The notes under the pieces are model-generated. The model saw nothing but the letters and a program-made list of their open reading frames with translations, did not search any database and was not told where the DNA came from. 64,000 bases of DNA from an uncultured Lachnospiraceae bacterium (GTDB lineage: Bacteria; Bacillota; Clostridia; Lachnospirales; Lachnospiraceae), in assembly GCA_910587765.1 (NCBI GenBank), contig CAJUNR010000019.1:1-64000 (forward strand). Direction: 5' to 3'. Shown in pieces: positions 33,935-43,357 of this stretch (position 1 is the stretch's first letter; each line of letters opens with the position of its first letter). Position numbers and translations under genes: made by a program.

Positions 33935-35419
33935 ATGACAAGTCAGACATTACGTGAAGCGCGAAAATATGAAGAAGCTTCTGAAAAATTAATAAAAGCA
34001 GAGGAGCGTCCCGGTTTTCACCTGACTCCGCGTACGGGCTGGATGAACGACCCCAATGGTTTTTCTTACTATAAAGGTCGGTACCATCTGTTTTATCAGT
34101 ACTATCCTTACGAATCCAGATGGGGGTCCATGCACTGGGGGCATGCGGTAAGCCAGGATCTGCTTCACTGGGAATCCCTTCCCTGCGCCCTGGCGCCGGA
34201 CGAGGCGTACGACCGGGACGGGTGCTTCTCCGGAAGCGCGGTGGAGCTGCCGGACGGAAGACAGCTGCTGATGTATACCGGCGTGCTGAAAGAGCGCCAG
34301 GGACACGGCGGATACCGGGAGGTGCAGACGCAGTGCCTCGCCGCGGGCGACGGGCTGGATTATGAGAAATATGAACAGAATCCCGTGCTGGACGATACGG
34401 ACCTTCCGGAAGGCAGCAGCCGGTTTGACTTCCGTGATCCCCGGATCTGGAGACACACGGACGGAACCTACCGGTGCGTGGTGGGTTCCCGTCCGGCAGA
34501 CGGAAGCGGGCAGATCCTGCTGTATACCAGCGGGGACGGGTTTCACTGGAAATTCAAAAGCGTGCTGGTTTCCAATCACGACCGGTTCGGGAAGATGTGG
34601 GAATGCCCGGATTTTTTCGAACTGGACGGGAAATGGGTGCTGCTGACCAGTCCGCAGGATATGCTCCCGGAAGGGTTCGAATACCACAATGGAAACGGAA
34701 CGCTCTGCCTGATCGGTGATTACGACGAGGAGACCGGGACATTTAAGGAAGCGCATGATCAGTCCATCGACTACGGGATTGATTTTTACGCGACGCAGAC
34801 GGTCCTGGCGCCGGACGGCCGCCGGATTCTGATCGGCTGGATGCAGAACTGGGACGCCTGCAGTATGCGTTCGCCGGAAGATCCGTGGATGGGGCAGATG
34901 AGCCTGCCAAGGGAACTGTCGGTCAGAGACGGCAGACTGTATCAGAAGCCGATCCGTGAACTGGATGCCATGCGGCGCAATAAAATATCATACACGCATG
35001 TCGCGGTTTCGGGAGTGGTGAAACTGGATGGGATCAGAGGAAGAATGGTGGATATGGAGCTTAGGATCCGCCCGGAAGATCCGCAGAATCCGTACCGGAA
35101 ATTTGCGGTCCGTTTTGCGCAGAATGACCGGTACTATACATCCCTGAGCTTTCGGCCGCAGGAATCGATTCTGAAAATCGACCGGAAGTTCTCCGGCTCC
35201 AGAAGAGCCATTATCCATCAGCGGCGAAGTCTGGTAAAGACCGCGGACGGAGAGCTGAAGTTACGGATCATACTGGACCGGTTCAGCGTGGAAGTCTTCG
35301 TGAACGACGGGGAACAGGTCCTGACTGCGACCATGTATACAGAGCAGGAAGCGGACGGAATCTCGTTTTTCGCAGACGGAACTGCGAATATTGACGTTGT
35401 CAAATACGGACTTCAATGA
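33935..35419 (+). CDS. GH32 beta-fructosidase (sucrase/fructanase)
   Basis: 494 residues, start ATG 33935. All three GH32 signatures are visible: WMNDPNG with nucleophile Asp39, FDFRDPRIW with the stabilising Asp, and MWECPDFF with the acid/base Glu. A C-terminal beta-sandwich ends in DRFSVEVFVNDGE. No signal peptide, so it cleaves imported sucrose or fructo-oligosaccharides inside the cell. Encoded last in the importer operon. Confidence 0.92.
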   Translation: MTSQTLREARKYEEASEKLIKAEERPGFHLTPRTGWMNDPNGFSYYKGRYHLFYQYYPYESRWGSMHWGHAVSQDLLHWESLPCALAPDEAYDRDGCFSGSAVELPDGRQLLMYTGVLKERQGHGGYREVQTQCLAAGDGLDYEKYEQNPVLDDTDLPEGSSRFDFRDPRIWRHTDGTYRCVVGSRPADGSGQILLYTSGDGFHWKFKSVLVSNHDRFGKMWECPDFFELDGKWVLLTSPQDMLPEGFEYHNGNGTLCLIGDYDEETGTFKEAHDQSIDYGIDFYATQTVLAPDGRRILIGWMQNWDACSMRSPEDPWMGQMSLPRELSVRDGRLYQKPIRELDAMRRNKISYTHVAVSGVVKLDGIRGRMVDMELRIRPEDPQNPYRKFAVRFAQNDRYYTSLSFRPQESILKIDRKFSGSRRAIIHQRRSLVKTADGELKLRIILDRFSVEVFVNDGEQVLTATMYTEQEADGISFFADGTANIDVVKYGLQ

Positions 35420-35625
35420 GAGACAGGAACGCCGACTCCTTTTTTACGGCCGGAGTTATTTTGGCAATCAGTAAAAATGTCTGCCCCAAAAAGCGGTTTG
35501 TATGGTATCATATAAGTACGGCCGGCTGGCCGGCAGTTTCCGGACAAAAAGAGTCCTGTGCTTATACGGGCTCGGGAGTTTTGCAGATGCCCGGATAAAA
35601 TTTGAAAAAAGGAGAACCAACCCCC

Positions 35626-36324
35626 ATGAACCAGTATCAAATCCTGCTTGTGGAAGACGACGCGGAGATCAGCGAGATGCTGAAGAACTGTCTGAAGGCG
35701 GAAAATTACGATGTGGTCTGCGCCTTCGACGGGCAGGAAGCGTGTGCGAAATTTGACGCTTTTCCCGTTCATCTGGTCCTGCTGGATCTGATGATCCCGA
35801 AAATCAGCGGGATGGATGTGATGCAGCATATCCGCAAGAGCAGCGTTGTTCCGATTATCATCCTCTCCGCAAAGGACAGGGAGAGCGACAAGACGCTGGG
35901 CCTGGGGCTGGGGGCGGACGATTACATCGCAAAACCTTTCTCGGTGGCCGAGGTTCTGGCGCGGATCCGGGCGGCTCTGCGCAGAACCAATCAGTATGAT
36001 CAGGCGGCGGATTCGGGGCCGTCCGTCCTGACGGCCGGGGATCTGGTTATGAACCTGTCGGATCACACCCTTACCAAGGGAGGAAAAACGGTAGATCTGA
36101 CGGCGAAAGAGTTCGAGATTCTGAGACTTCTTCTGAAAAATCCCAGGAAGGTCTATACAAAAGAGCAGATTTATTCTCTGGTCTGGAACGATGCTTATTA
36201 TGGGGACGAGAATGCGGTCAACGTGCATATGAGCCGGCTGCGCAATAAGATTGAGGACGATTCCCGCAGGCCGCGCTATGTGATCACGGTCTGGGGCATC
36301 GGCTATAAACTGGGGGAAATGTAG
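35626..36324 (+). CDS. OmpR-family response regulator
   Basis: 232 residues from ATG 35626 (AAAAAAGGAGAA). Receiver domain with Asp54 (LLDLMIP) and LSAKDRES, then a winged-helix domain (LTAKEFEILRLLLKNPRKVY, VNVHMSRLRNKIE). Its stop is followed directly by the kinase gene. Together they probably control the downstream ABC genes, as in bacitracin-type resistance modules. Confidence 0.9.
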   Translation: MNQYQILLVEDDAEISEMLKNCLKAENYDVVCAFDGQEACAKFDAFPVHLVLLDLMIPKISGMDVMQHIRKSSVVPIIILSAKDRESDKTLGLGLGADDYIAKPFSVAEVLARIRAALRRTNQYDQAADSGPSVLTAGDLVMNLSDHTLTKGGKTVDLTAKEFEILRLLLKNPRKVYTKEQIYSLVWNDAYYGDENAVNVHMSRLRNKIEDDSRRPRYVITVWGIGYKLGEM

Positions 36325-37266
36325 ATGAACGGCACATTTCTCCCGTTTTTTCTCTGTCTCTGCATTCTCTTTTTGCTGCTTGTCGTCCTCTGGCAGCAGT
36401 TTGCCTTTCGGACCGGCACGCAGGCAAAGCTGAAAAGGATCCATGAAAAGCTGAAAGAGATCGCGGATACGGACAGCGGGGAACGGCTCATGGTTTTTAC
36501 GGATAACAGAGAGCTGATGGAGCTGACGGCGCAGATCAACCGTCTGCTGGAGGAGCGTTCCCGGGCGAAGGCGGATTACCGCCGTTTTGAGACGGCCTCC
36601 AAAAAAATGCTGTCCAATATTTCGCATGATATCAAAACGCCCATGACCGTGGTGCTGGGTTATCTGGAGATTATGAGGCTTAACGGGGAAGCCGCCCCCG
36701 GGATGCTGGCCAGGACCGAACAGAAGGCGCAGAGTGTGATGGAGCTGATCAGCCAGTTTTTTACACTGGCAAAGATCGAGGCGGGCGATATGGATCTGAA
36801 GCTTTCCAGAATCGACTTGAGCGGGCTCTGCAGGGAGAGTATTCTCGATTTTTATGAGATTCTGTCGAAGTCTGATTTTCAGGTGGAAATTGATCTGCCG
36901 GAGCAAGCGGTCTTTGTGTTGGGAGATCGGGAGGCGCTGCAGCGTATCCTGTTTAATCTCGTTTCCAACGCAGTCCGCTACGGGTCCGACGGGAAATATC
37001 TGGGCGTCGTTTTGCGAACCGACGATAAAAATGTTTATGTGGATGTGGTCGATCGCGGGCAGGGGATCGAGAAAGCCTTTGCCGGCCGTATTTTTGACCG
37101 CCTTTTTACGATGAAGGATTCCCGCAGCCGCAGCATTCAGGGCAACGGCCTCGGCCTGACGATCGCCAGAAATCTGGCACTGCAGCTTGGAGGGGACATT
37201 ACGCTGGACAGTACCCCTCATGTAAAGACGACCTTCACCCTCTGGCTGAAGCGGGCGCGGTACTGA
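36325..37266 (+). CDS. Sensor histidine kinase
   Basis: 313 residues with one N-terminal membrane helix (about 5-25) and almost no extracellular loop. HisKA box with His101 (SNISHDIKTPMTVVLGY), N-box NLVSNAVRYG, and G-box GNGLGLTIARNLALQLGG. Such short-loop kinases often sense through the associated ABC transporter rather than directly. Confidence 0.9.
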   Translation: MNGTFLPFFLCLCILFLLLVVLWQQFAFRTGTQAKLKRIHEKLKEIADTDSGERLMVFTDNRELMELTAQINRLLEERSRAKADYRRFETASKKMLSNISHDIKTPMTVVLGYLEIMRLNGEAAPGMLARTEQKAQSVMELISQFFTLAKIEAGDMDLKLSRIDLSGLCRESILDFYEILSKSDFQVEIDLPEQAVFVLGDREALQRILFNLVSNAVRYGSDGKYLGVVLRTDDKNVYVDVVDRGQGIEKAFAGRIFDRLFTMKDSRSRSIQGNGLGLTIARNLALQLGGDITLDSTPHVKTTFTLWLKRARY

Positions 37267-37420
37267 CGCGGCGCGGGCAGTCCCAAGGCGGTCTGTGAAT
37301 CCATGGGAAGATTTCATCAAACGGCGGAAAAAACTCCACGAAAGAAATTTGTAAGATTTCAGCAAGAGTTTTGAAAAAGGAAACCGCTACAATGATCCGT
37401 AAGAAAGGGGGCAGAAGAAC

Positions 37421-38332
37421 GTGCCATATGTATTACAGACAAATCATCTTACGAAGACCATCGGCGGAAAAGATCTGGTGAACGACGTCAGCCTGCATAT
37501 CAAAAAGGGAGAAATCTACGGGTTTCTCGGCCCTAACGGAGCGGGCAAGACGACGGTCATGAAGATGATCACCAATCTCTGGAAGCCTACCGGCGGAAGT
37601 GTGGAGATTTTTGGGGAGACGCTGACTCCAAAGTCTTATGAGGTGCTCAAGCGGATAGGAAGCATCATTGAATTTCCTGCTTTTTACGAACATCTGAGCG
37701 GTTATGAGAATCTGAAACTGCACGCCGAGTATATGGGGTATTATCATCACGGGAGCATCGAGCAGGCGCTGGAACTTCTGGATCTGACCGATTCAGCGGG
37801 AAAACCAGTAAAAAACTATTCTCTGGGAATGAAGGAACGGCTTGGCATTGCCCGGGCGGTTCTTGCCAGACCGGAGCTTCTGATTCTCGATGAGCCCACC
37901 AACGGGCTGGATCCGGCGGGCATGAAGCAGATCCGCGACTTGATGAAAACCCTCTGTACAGAGTACGAAACAACCGTCATGATGTCCACCCATATCCTTT
38001 CGGAGATCGAAAGCATTGCCGATACGGTGGGCGTGATCCATCATGGCAGATTAAAAAAAGAGATCCGTATGAAAGAGATCGAACAGATGAGCCTGGCTTA
38101 TACGGAACTGTCCGTGCCGGATCAGAAAAAGGCGGCTTATGTGCTTGCCGAAAAGCTTGGAATGACGAATTTTAAGATCGTCGGAGACGGACAGATCCGC
38201 ATCTATGATACCCGGGTGTCGGCGCAGGAGCTGTCGGAAGTGTTGGTTCTCAACGGTGTCTCGGTGGCTGCTCTCGGAAAGAAAGCAGAGACGCTGGAAG
38301 ACTATTTCCTGAAAATGACGGAGGAGGGATAA
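37421..38332 (+). CDS. ABC transporter ATPase (bacitracin/lantibiotic type)
   Basis: 303 residues from GTG 37421 (AAGGGGG upstream). Walker A GPNGAGKTT (about 38-46), signature YSLGMKERLGIA, Walker B LLILDEPTNGLDP and H-loop MMSTHIL are intact; a C-terminal extension of the BcrA type follows. With the next gene it forms an exporter, most likely for self-protection against a peptide antibiotic. Confidence 0.9.
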   Translation: MPYVLQTNHLTKTIGGKDLVNDVSLHIKKGEIYGFLGPNGAGKTTVMKMITNLWKPTGGSVEIFGETLTPKSYEVLKRIGSIIEFPAFYEHLSGYENLKLHAEYMGYYHHGSIEQALELLDLTDSAGKPVKNYSLGMKERLGIARAVLARPELLILDEPTNGLDPAGMKQIRDLMKTLCTEYETTVMMSTHILSEIESIADTVGVIHHGRLKKEIRMKEIEQMSLAYTELSVPDQKKAAYVLAEKLGMTNFKIVGDGQIRIYDTRVSAQELSEVLVLNGVSVAALGKKAETLEDYFLKMTEEG

Positions 38333-38336
38333 AGGG

Positions 38337-39044
38337 ATGTGGAAACTGATTAAACTGGAATGGAAGAAAAACAATATTGGAAAATACATAAAAAAGGCAG
38401 TGATTTTGGCGGTTCTGCTCTGTCTGTTCCTGTTTGCGCTGGCTTATCTGGGGATTGCCAATGATCCGGACACCGGCGTGCCGGACGCGGCGCACGGCAG
38501 CGGGACGATCTCGGCGTCGATCGAGCTGTTCACCAGTATGACGTCCCTGATTCTTACAGGTGTGATGTTGTCCTCTTTTATCGTCGGCGCCTACAAAAAC
38601 AAAACCATGAATCTGATGTTTTCCTATCCCATCCGAAGGCAGAAGATTCTGGTTTCCCAGATGCTGGCGGTCTGGCTTTTTAACTTTGCGGCGCTGGTTC
38701 TCACAAGACTGCTGGTCTACGGCTGTATTCTGGCGGGCTCCTGCTTCAGGACTTCGTCCTTCCCCCTTGACTTTGATATGACGGGCGCCGGGTTCTACCT
38801 GCAGTTACTCCTGAAATCCGCGGTTCTTGTCACCATGGGCTTCATTGCGCTCTATGTGGGGATGGCCATGAGGTCTTCCAGAGCAACGATCGTCTCGTCC
38901 TTCGGCCTGATCTTTCTGACCCAGGCAAGTATCGGCGACCTGACCCTGTCGGGCAGCGCGTACGTCCCGGCAGTGCTGACCCTGATCTCCCTGGCCTGCG
39001 CCTTTCTGTCCGTCTGCCGGGCGGAGACAGAGGATCTGATGTAG
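38337..39044 (+). CDS. ABC transporter permease (BcrB/LanE-like)
   Basis: 235 residues with six membrane segments, starting four bases after the ATPase gene. The N-terminal KLIKLEWKKNNIGKYI and NLMFSYPIRRQKILVSQ motifs match ABC-2 permeases of lantibiotic or bacitracin immunity. Only one permease is present. Confidence 0.85.
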   Translation: MWKLIKLEWKKNNIGKYIKKAVILAVLLCLFLFALAYLGIANDPDTGVPDAAHGSGTISASIELFTSMTSLILTGVMLSSFIVGAYKNKTMNLMFSYPIRRQKILVSQMLAVWLFNFAALVLTRLLVYGCILAGSCFRTSSFPLDFDMTGAGFYLQLLLKSAVLVTMGFIALYVGMAMRSSRATIVSSFGLIFLTQASIGDLTLSGSAYVPAVLTLISLACAFLSVCRAETEDLM

Positions 39045-39133
39045 GGAAGCGCCGTGTTTCAGGAAGGATAAAAAACAGAAGACAGAGGAGAAAAGAGCAA
39101 CGATATTAACTATTCTAAAACAGGACAGCGAAA

Positions 39134-39661
39134 TCAAGACCGTGGATACGCGAAATCTGCTTTTTCCGCAAGGCCTTTTTCCATAAGAAGCAGCTTCCCT
39201 TTTTTGTCAATTCCGCCCGCATATCCGGTCAGACTTCCGTTGCTCCCGACGACGCGGTGGCAGGGTATGATAAGAGAGACCGGATTGTGCCCGACAGCCC
39301 CGCCGACTGCCTGCGCGGACATGGTCTGCCGGCCTTTCTGACGCGCGATCTCCTGCGCGATCTGTTTGTAGGTGGTGGTCTGTCCGAAGGGGATCGCGAG
39401 CAGGAGAGCCCACACTGCTTTCTGAAATTCCGTGCCCTTCAGGGACAGGGGCGGAGTAAAGCCCGGATCTTTCCCGCTGAAATATATCGAAAGCCAGCGG
39501 TCCGCTTCCGCAAAAACCGGAAGTTCTCCGGCGTTGTATTCGGCAGGGAGCGTGCTCCCGAAGTATTTCTGACCGTCGAACCACAGGCCGGTCAGGCCCT
39601 GCCGGTCGCCGGCGAGAGTAATTCCGCCGAGCGGAGAAGTATAGTGATGGATACAGGTCAT
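39134..39661 (-). CDS. ogt: Methylated-DNA:protein-cysteine methyltransferase
   Basis: 175 residues. The active-site IIPCHRVVGSNG carries methyl-acceptor Cys134, with the preceding GTEFQKAVWALL and PFGQTTTYKQIA helix-turn-helix motifs and the C-terminal TGYAGGIDKKGKLLLMEKG. It repairs O6-alkylguanine by irreversible methyl transfer. Single gene. Confidence 0.92.
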   Translation of the reverse strand: MTCIHHYTSPLGGITLAGDRQGLTGLWFDGQKYFGSTLPAEYNAGELPVFAEADRWLSIYFSGKDPGFTPPLSLKGTEFQKAVWALLLAIPFGQTTTYKQIAQEIARQKGRQTMSAQAVGGAVGHNPVSLIIPCHRVVGSNGSLTGYAGGIDKKGKLLLMEKGLAEKADFAYPRS

Positions 39662-39707
39662 CTTTTCGTTCCTTTCTATTTACAATATCATCTTTAGCAT
39701 CGTAATC

Positions 39708-39772
39708 GGGAGGGGAAGACTTCTTTCCTTCCCGCGCACTTAATCGAGCAGGGAAGGTTTCTTCCCTGCTCG
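39708..39772. repeat. Tandem GC-rich hairpins
   Basis: Two hairpins in a row: GGGAGGGGAAG/CTTTCCTTCCC (about 39708-39733) and a perfect 12-bp CGAGCAGGGAAG (39745-39756) / CTTCCCTGCTCG (39761-39772) with GTTT loop. Both share a GGGAAG core. Their role between the two minus-strand genes is unclear. Confidence 0.55.
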
Positions 39773-39803
39773 CGCATCAGGCGCCCGTATGCATAAAAAG
39801 AGA

Positions 39804-39834
39804 AGCCATCTCACGAAAGATTCCGTGGATGGCT
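39804..39834 (-). terminator. Terminator of the secreted repeat protein gene
   Basis: AGCCATC (39804-39810) / GATGGCT (39828-39834), extended by CACG/CGTG. Read on the minus strand it is followed by TCTCTTTTT, and it lies downstream of the gene ending at 39868. Confidence 0.75.
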
Positions 39835-39867
39835 TTTTAACGGTAAAAACAGCCCGGTTGTTTATTG

Positions 39868-40377
39868 TCAGAAAGAAGTCTGAACGTCAATACAGGGTTC
39901 GGCATCATAGAAAGCCTGCCTGCCCTCATTGTGTCCATACGCAAAATAGTGATCTAATAATGCCTGAGCGTCTCTGCCGACCGTCGCCGCGATATCGGGG
40001 TAGGTGTTGTAGTAGAAGATCGGATCAAGCTTGGGCAGGTCGCTGTCGGCGTTGGCAGGGTCCGCGGGAGGGATCTGCATGAGAAAAGCGGTTCTTTCCT
40101 CGACGGTATCCACATGGCCGGCCGCATCGCGCCATTCGGCCTGCGCATTAGGAAAACGTCCTTCCTTCATCCCGAACATCTGGTAATGGCGGAACAGAGC
40201 CGCGGGGTCGAATCCGGTCACTGCCGCTACGTCTTCGTATTTGGCATAATAATAATTGGGGTCAAACGCGGTCGCTGCCTTAACCGGAAATACGGTAAAA
40301 GCCGAGGCCAGGAATACGGCGCACATGGTGCACAGCAGCATTTTTGTTTTCTGAAATCTCAATCTGGTCACCTCCAT
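39868..40377 (-). CDS. Secreted protein with two YPDV-type repeats
   Basis: 169 residues. A signal peptide (TKMLLCTMCAVFLASAFTVF, cleavage near AKA/ATA) precedes two copies of a roughly 40-residue module: FDPNYYYAKYEDVAAVTGFD...HYQMFGMKEGR and LDPIFYYNTYPDIAATVGRD...HYFAYGHNEGR. Such modules occur in cell-surface proteins of Lachnospiraceae. Binding to the wall or to polysaccharide is a guess. Confidence 0.7.
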   Translation of the reverse strand: MEVTRLRFQKTKMLLCTMCAVFLASAFTVFPVKAATAFDPNYYYAKYEDVAAVTGFDPAALFRHYQMFGMKEGRFPNAQAEWRDAAGHVDTVEERTAFLMQIPPADPANADSDLPKLDPIFYYNTYPDIAATVGRDAQALLDHYFAYGHNEGRQAFYDAEPCIDVQTSF

Positions 40378-40538
40378 AAAATATAGTCGCTGTTTTTACT
40401 TCTAATAACAGGATAACACCGGCGCTGTAAATTATCAACAGAAAAACAACAAAAAGCAAGGCGGATACGGTTCATGAATGAATGCTTCCGATTCGGGAAA
40501 TAATGGAAATCAAAGTTGTAAGAGAGGAGGATTCGTGT

Positions 40539-41705
40539 ATGAATCTGGCGGACCATGAGTTTATCAAGTATATGAGCCGGTTCGACGGCTGTCCGTTCTC
40601 GGTGGTCCTACACGGGGAGCGGCATCAGATCGGGGAGGGGGAGCCGGTTTTTTCGGTTGTCATTCGTCAGGCGCCGAATGTGAAGGCTTTGATGACCAGC
40701 ACGTCGCTTGCCCTTGGCGAGGCCTATATGGCCGGCGATATCCAGGTGGAAGGAGAATTGTATCCGGCGCTCAGGTATTTTATGGGGCAGATGGGAAAAT
40801 TTTCCACTGACACCAAAGTGCTTTCCAGGCTGCTGTTTCCCTCCGTATCAAAGAAAAATCAGAAAAAGGAAGTCTGCTCCCATTACAATATGGGCAATGA
40901 TTTCTATCGTCTGTGGCTGGATGAAACGCTCAGCTATTCCTGCGGCTATTTCCGGACGGAGAAAGATTCCCTCTGTGAAGCACAATATCAGAAAGTAGAT
41001 CGGATCCTTGCGAAGCTGCACCTGAAAGAAGGGATGACGCTCTGCGACATCGGCTGCGGATGGGGGTTCCTCCTGCTTCGCGCCGCCGAAAAATACCGTG
41101 TGCAGGGAGTCGGGCTTACGCTGAGCGAAGAACAGAAGCGGGTGTTTGAAGAGCGGATCCGGGAAGAAGGGCTCGAGGGACAGGTGAGGGCGGAACTTCT
41201 GGACTATCGGGATCTGAAGACGCTTTCTCTCACCTTCGACCGGATGGTCAGCGTGGGGATGGTGGAGCATGTAGGGAGAGAAAACTATATTCCCTTTATG
41301 GAAAGCGTAAAACAGGCGCTCAAACCCGGCGGGCTGTTCCTTCTGCATTTTATCAGCGCGCTGAGGGAGCATCCCGGGGATGCGTGGATGAAAAAATACA
41401 TCTTTCCCGGAGGGGTGGTGCCGAGCCTGCGGGAGCTTTTGCACATTGCCGGGGAGCTTGACCTGCATACGCTGGACGTGGAAAGCCTGCGGCGTCACTA
41501 CAGCAGGACGCTGCTGTGCTGGAACGAGAATTTTCAAAAACATCGCTCCGAGATCACAGCGATGTTCGACGAGCGTTTTGTGCGGATGTGGGAGCTCTAT
41601 CTGTGCTCCTGTGCGGCAACCTTCACAGACGGGATCATTGATCTGCATCAGGTGCTTCTCACCAACGGAGTTAACAACGATCTTCCGATGACAAGATGGT
41701 ATTGA
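40539..41705 (+). CDS. cfa: Cyclopropane-fatty-acyl-phospholipid synthase
   Basis: 388 residues. ATG 40539 is chosen because AGGAGG lies eight bases before it. The SAM-binding site MTLCDIGCGWGFLLLRAAEKY, the HYNMGNDFYRLWLDETLSYSCGYF stretch and the C-terminal catalytic region identify the family. It methylenates unsaturated acyl chains of membrane lipids, usually in stress or stationary phase. Confidence 0.92.
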   Translation: MNLADHEFIKYMSRFDGCPFSVVLHGERHQIGEGEPVFSVVIRQAPNVKALMTSTSLALGEAYMAGDIQVEGELYPALRYFMGQMGKFSTDTKVLSRLLFPSVSKKNQKKEVCSHYNMGNDFYRLWLDETLSYSCGYFRTEKDSLCEAQYQKVDRILAKLHLKEGMTLCDIGCGWGFLLLRAAEKYRVQGVGLTLSEEQKRVFEERIREEGLEGQVRAELLDYRDLKTLSLTFDRMVSVGMVEHVGRENYIPFMESVKQALKPGGLFLLHFISALREHPGDAWMKKYIFPGGVVPSLRELLHIAGELDLHTLDVESLRRHYSRTLLCWNENFQKHRSEITAMFDERFVRMWELYLCSCAATFTDGIIDLHQVLLTNGVNNDLPMTRWY

Positions 41706-41838
41706 AGGAAGACCGGATGGCGGCCCGCCCTTTCCGGCAGGCCGTATCCCCTTCGTTTTTGTAAATTTGTTTCTGAAAATTTTATAAAATCTGTACTTCC
41801 TGATCGAAAAAGCAGACCCTTTTTTGACAAAGTGTTCA

Positions 41839-41867
41839 TTGATTTTTACACGGTCATCGTATATAAT
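41839..41867 (+). promoter_or_regulatory. Promoter of murA
   Basis: TTGATT (41839-41844), 17-bp spacer, perfect TATAAT (41862-41867). The 150-bp leader after it to the GTG start holds no clear structure. Confidence 0.65.
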
Positions 41868-42024
41868 AACAAAGATATGCAGATAAATATGTGCATTTTA
41901 ATCAGATTTTTATTTTTGGCAGATTTATACAGTCTGCATTTTGGGAAAGAACGAATAAGAAGCGCCGTTACGGCGCAACCTTTACTATAGAAAATAAATC
42001 GTAACGAAACGATGAGGTGTGATC

Positions 42025-43317
42025 GTGGAACAGTACATTATTAAGGGCGGAATACCGCTGCACGGCGAAGTAGAGATCGGCGGAGCAAAAAACGCCGCAC
42101 TGGCGATTCTTGCTGCTGCGAATATGACGAACGAAACAGTATATATAGACAATCTTCCGGACGTCCGGGATATCAATGCGCTGCTGGAAGCGATGGAGGG
42201 AATCGGCACGCGGATCGAGCGTGTGGACCGCCATGCGGTGAAGGTGAACGGTTCGAGTGTGGAGAACTTTATTGTGGAAAGCGAGAGCATGAAGAAGATC
42301 CGGGCTTCCTATTATCTTCTCGGGGCGCTGCTGGGCAAGTACAAGAAGGCGCAGGTGCCGCTTCCCGGCGGCTGCAACATCGGAAGCCGGCCCATTGATC
42401 AGCATCTCAAAGGGTTCAAAGCCATGGGAGCGCGGACCAGAGTTGAACACGGCTTTGTCATCGCCGAGGCGGAAACTCTGCACGGAGCGCATATTTTCCT
42501 CGATATGGTCAGCGTGGGGGCGACCATCAATATCATGATGGCGGCAGTAATGGCCGAGGGGAACACGACGATTGAGAACGCGGCAAAAGAACCGCATGTG
42601 GTAGACGTAGCGAACTTTCTCAACAGCATGGGAGCCAAAATCAAAGGAGCCGGCACGGACGTGATCCGGATCCGCGGCGTCGCTTCCCTGCACAAAACCG
42701 AATATTCCATCATTCCGGACCAGATCGAGGCTGGTACCTTTATGTTTGCCGCGGCTGTGACCGGAGGCGATATTGTGCTTCACAACGTGATTCCCAAGCA
42801 TTTGGAGGCGACCAGTTCCAAACTGATGGAGCTGGGGTGTCAGGTGCATGAATACGACGACGCAGTCCGTGTGGTGGCGCCGTCCAGGCTTCAGGGCACG
42901 CACGTAAAGACAATGCCCTATCCGGGCTTCCCCACGGATATGCAGCCGCAGATGGCGGTGTCCCTGGCGATCGCGGAGGGAACCAGCATCGTGACGGAGA
43001 GTATCTTCGAGAACCGATTCCGCTATGTGGACGAGCTGGCCCGCATGGGGGCCAGCGTAAAAGTGGAAGGAAATGTAGCGGTGATCAGCGGCGTGGACCG
43101 GTTTACGGGAGCGAGAGTGAGCGCGCCCGATCTGCGCGCCGGAGCTGCGCTTGTGATCGCGGGTCTGGCGGCGGAAGGTATCACGATAGTGGACGACATC
43201 TATTATATCGAGCGCGGATATGAGAATCTGGATCTGAAATTCCAGGGTCTCGGCGCGAAGATCGAGAAAGTGGCGAGCGAGAAGGAGATCCAGAAGTTCC
43301 GGCTCAAGGTAGGCTGA
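42025..43317 (+). CDS. murA: UDP-GlcNAc 1-carboxyvinyltransferase
   Basis: 430 residues. GTG 42025 is preferred over GTG 42019 for its distance from GAGG. Catalytic Cys117 lies in PGGCNIGSRPIDQHLKG, and Lys22-Asn23 in GGAKNA. It transfers enolpyruvate from PEP to UDP-GlcNAc, the first step of peptidoglycan synthesis, and is the fosfomycin target; the Cys form is fosfomycin-sensitive. The C-terminus KFRLKVG is close to MurA2/MurZ of Firmicutes. Confidence 0.93.
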   Translation: MEQYIIKGGIPLHGEVEIGGAKNAALAILAAANMTNETVYIDNLPDVRDINALLEAMEGIGTRIERVDRHAVKVNGSSVENFIVESESMKKIRASYYLLGALLGKYKKAQVPLPGGCNIGSRPIDQHLKGFKAMGARTRVEHGFVIAEAETLHGAHIFLDMVSVGATINIMMAAVMAEGNTTIENAAKEPHVVDVANFLNSMGAKIKGAGTDVIRIRGVASLHKTEYSIIPDQIEAGTFMFAAAVTGGDIVLHNVIPKHLEATSSKLMELGCQVHEYDDAVRVVAPSRLQGTHVKTMPYPGFPTDMQPQMAVSLAIAEGTSIVTESIFENRFRYVDELARMGASVKVEGNVAVISGVDRFTGARVSAPDLRAGAALVIAGLAAEGITIVDDIYYIERGYENLDLKFQGLGAKIEKVASEKEIQKFRLKVG

Positions 43318-43357
43318 CTTCCGGCCGCAGGGATGAACGGTGTCCGCCGCGGCGCTG

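Noticed and set aside
35413..37365. A 650-codon minus-strand frame
   Set aside because: Antisense to a response regulator and kinase with complete motifs; no ribosome site or domain.
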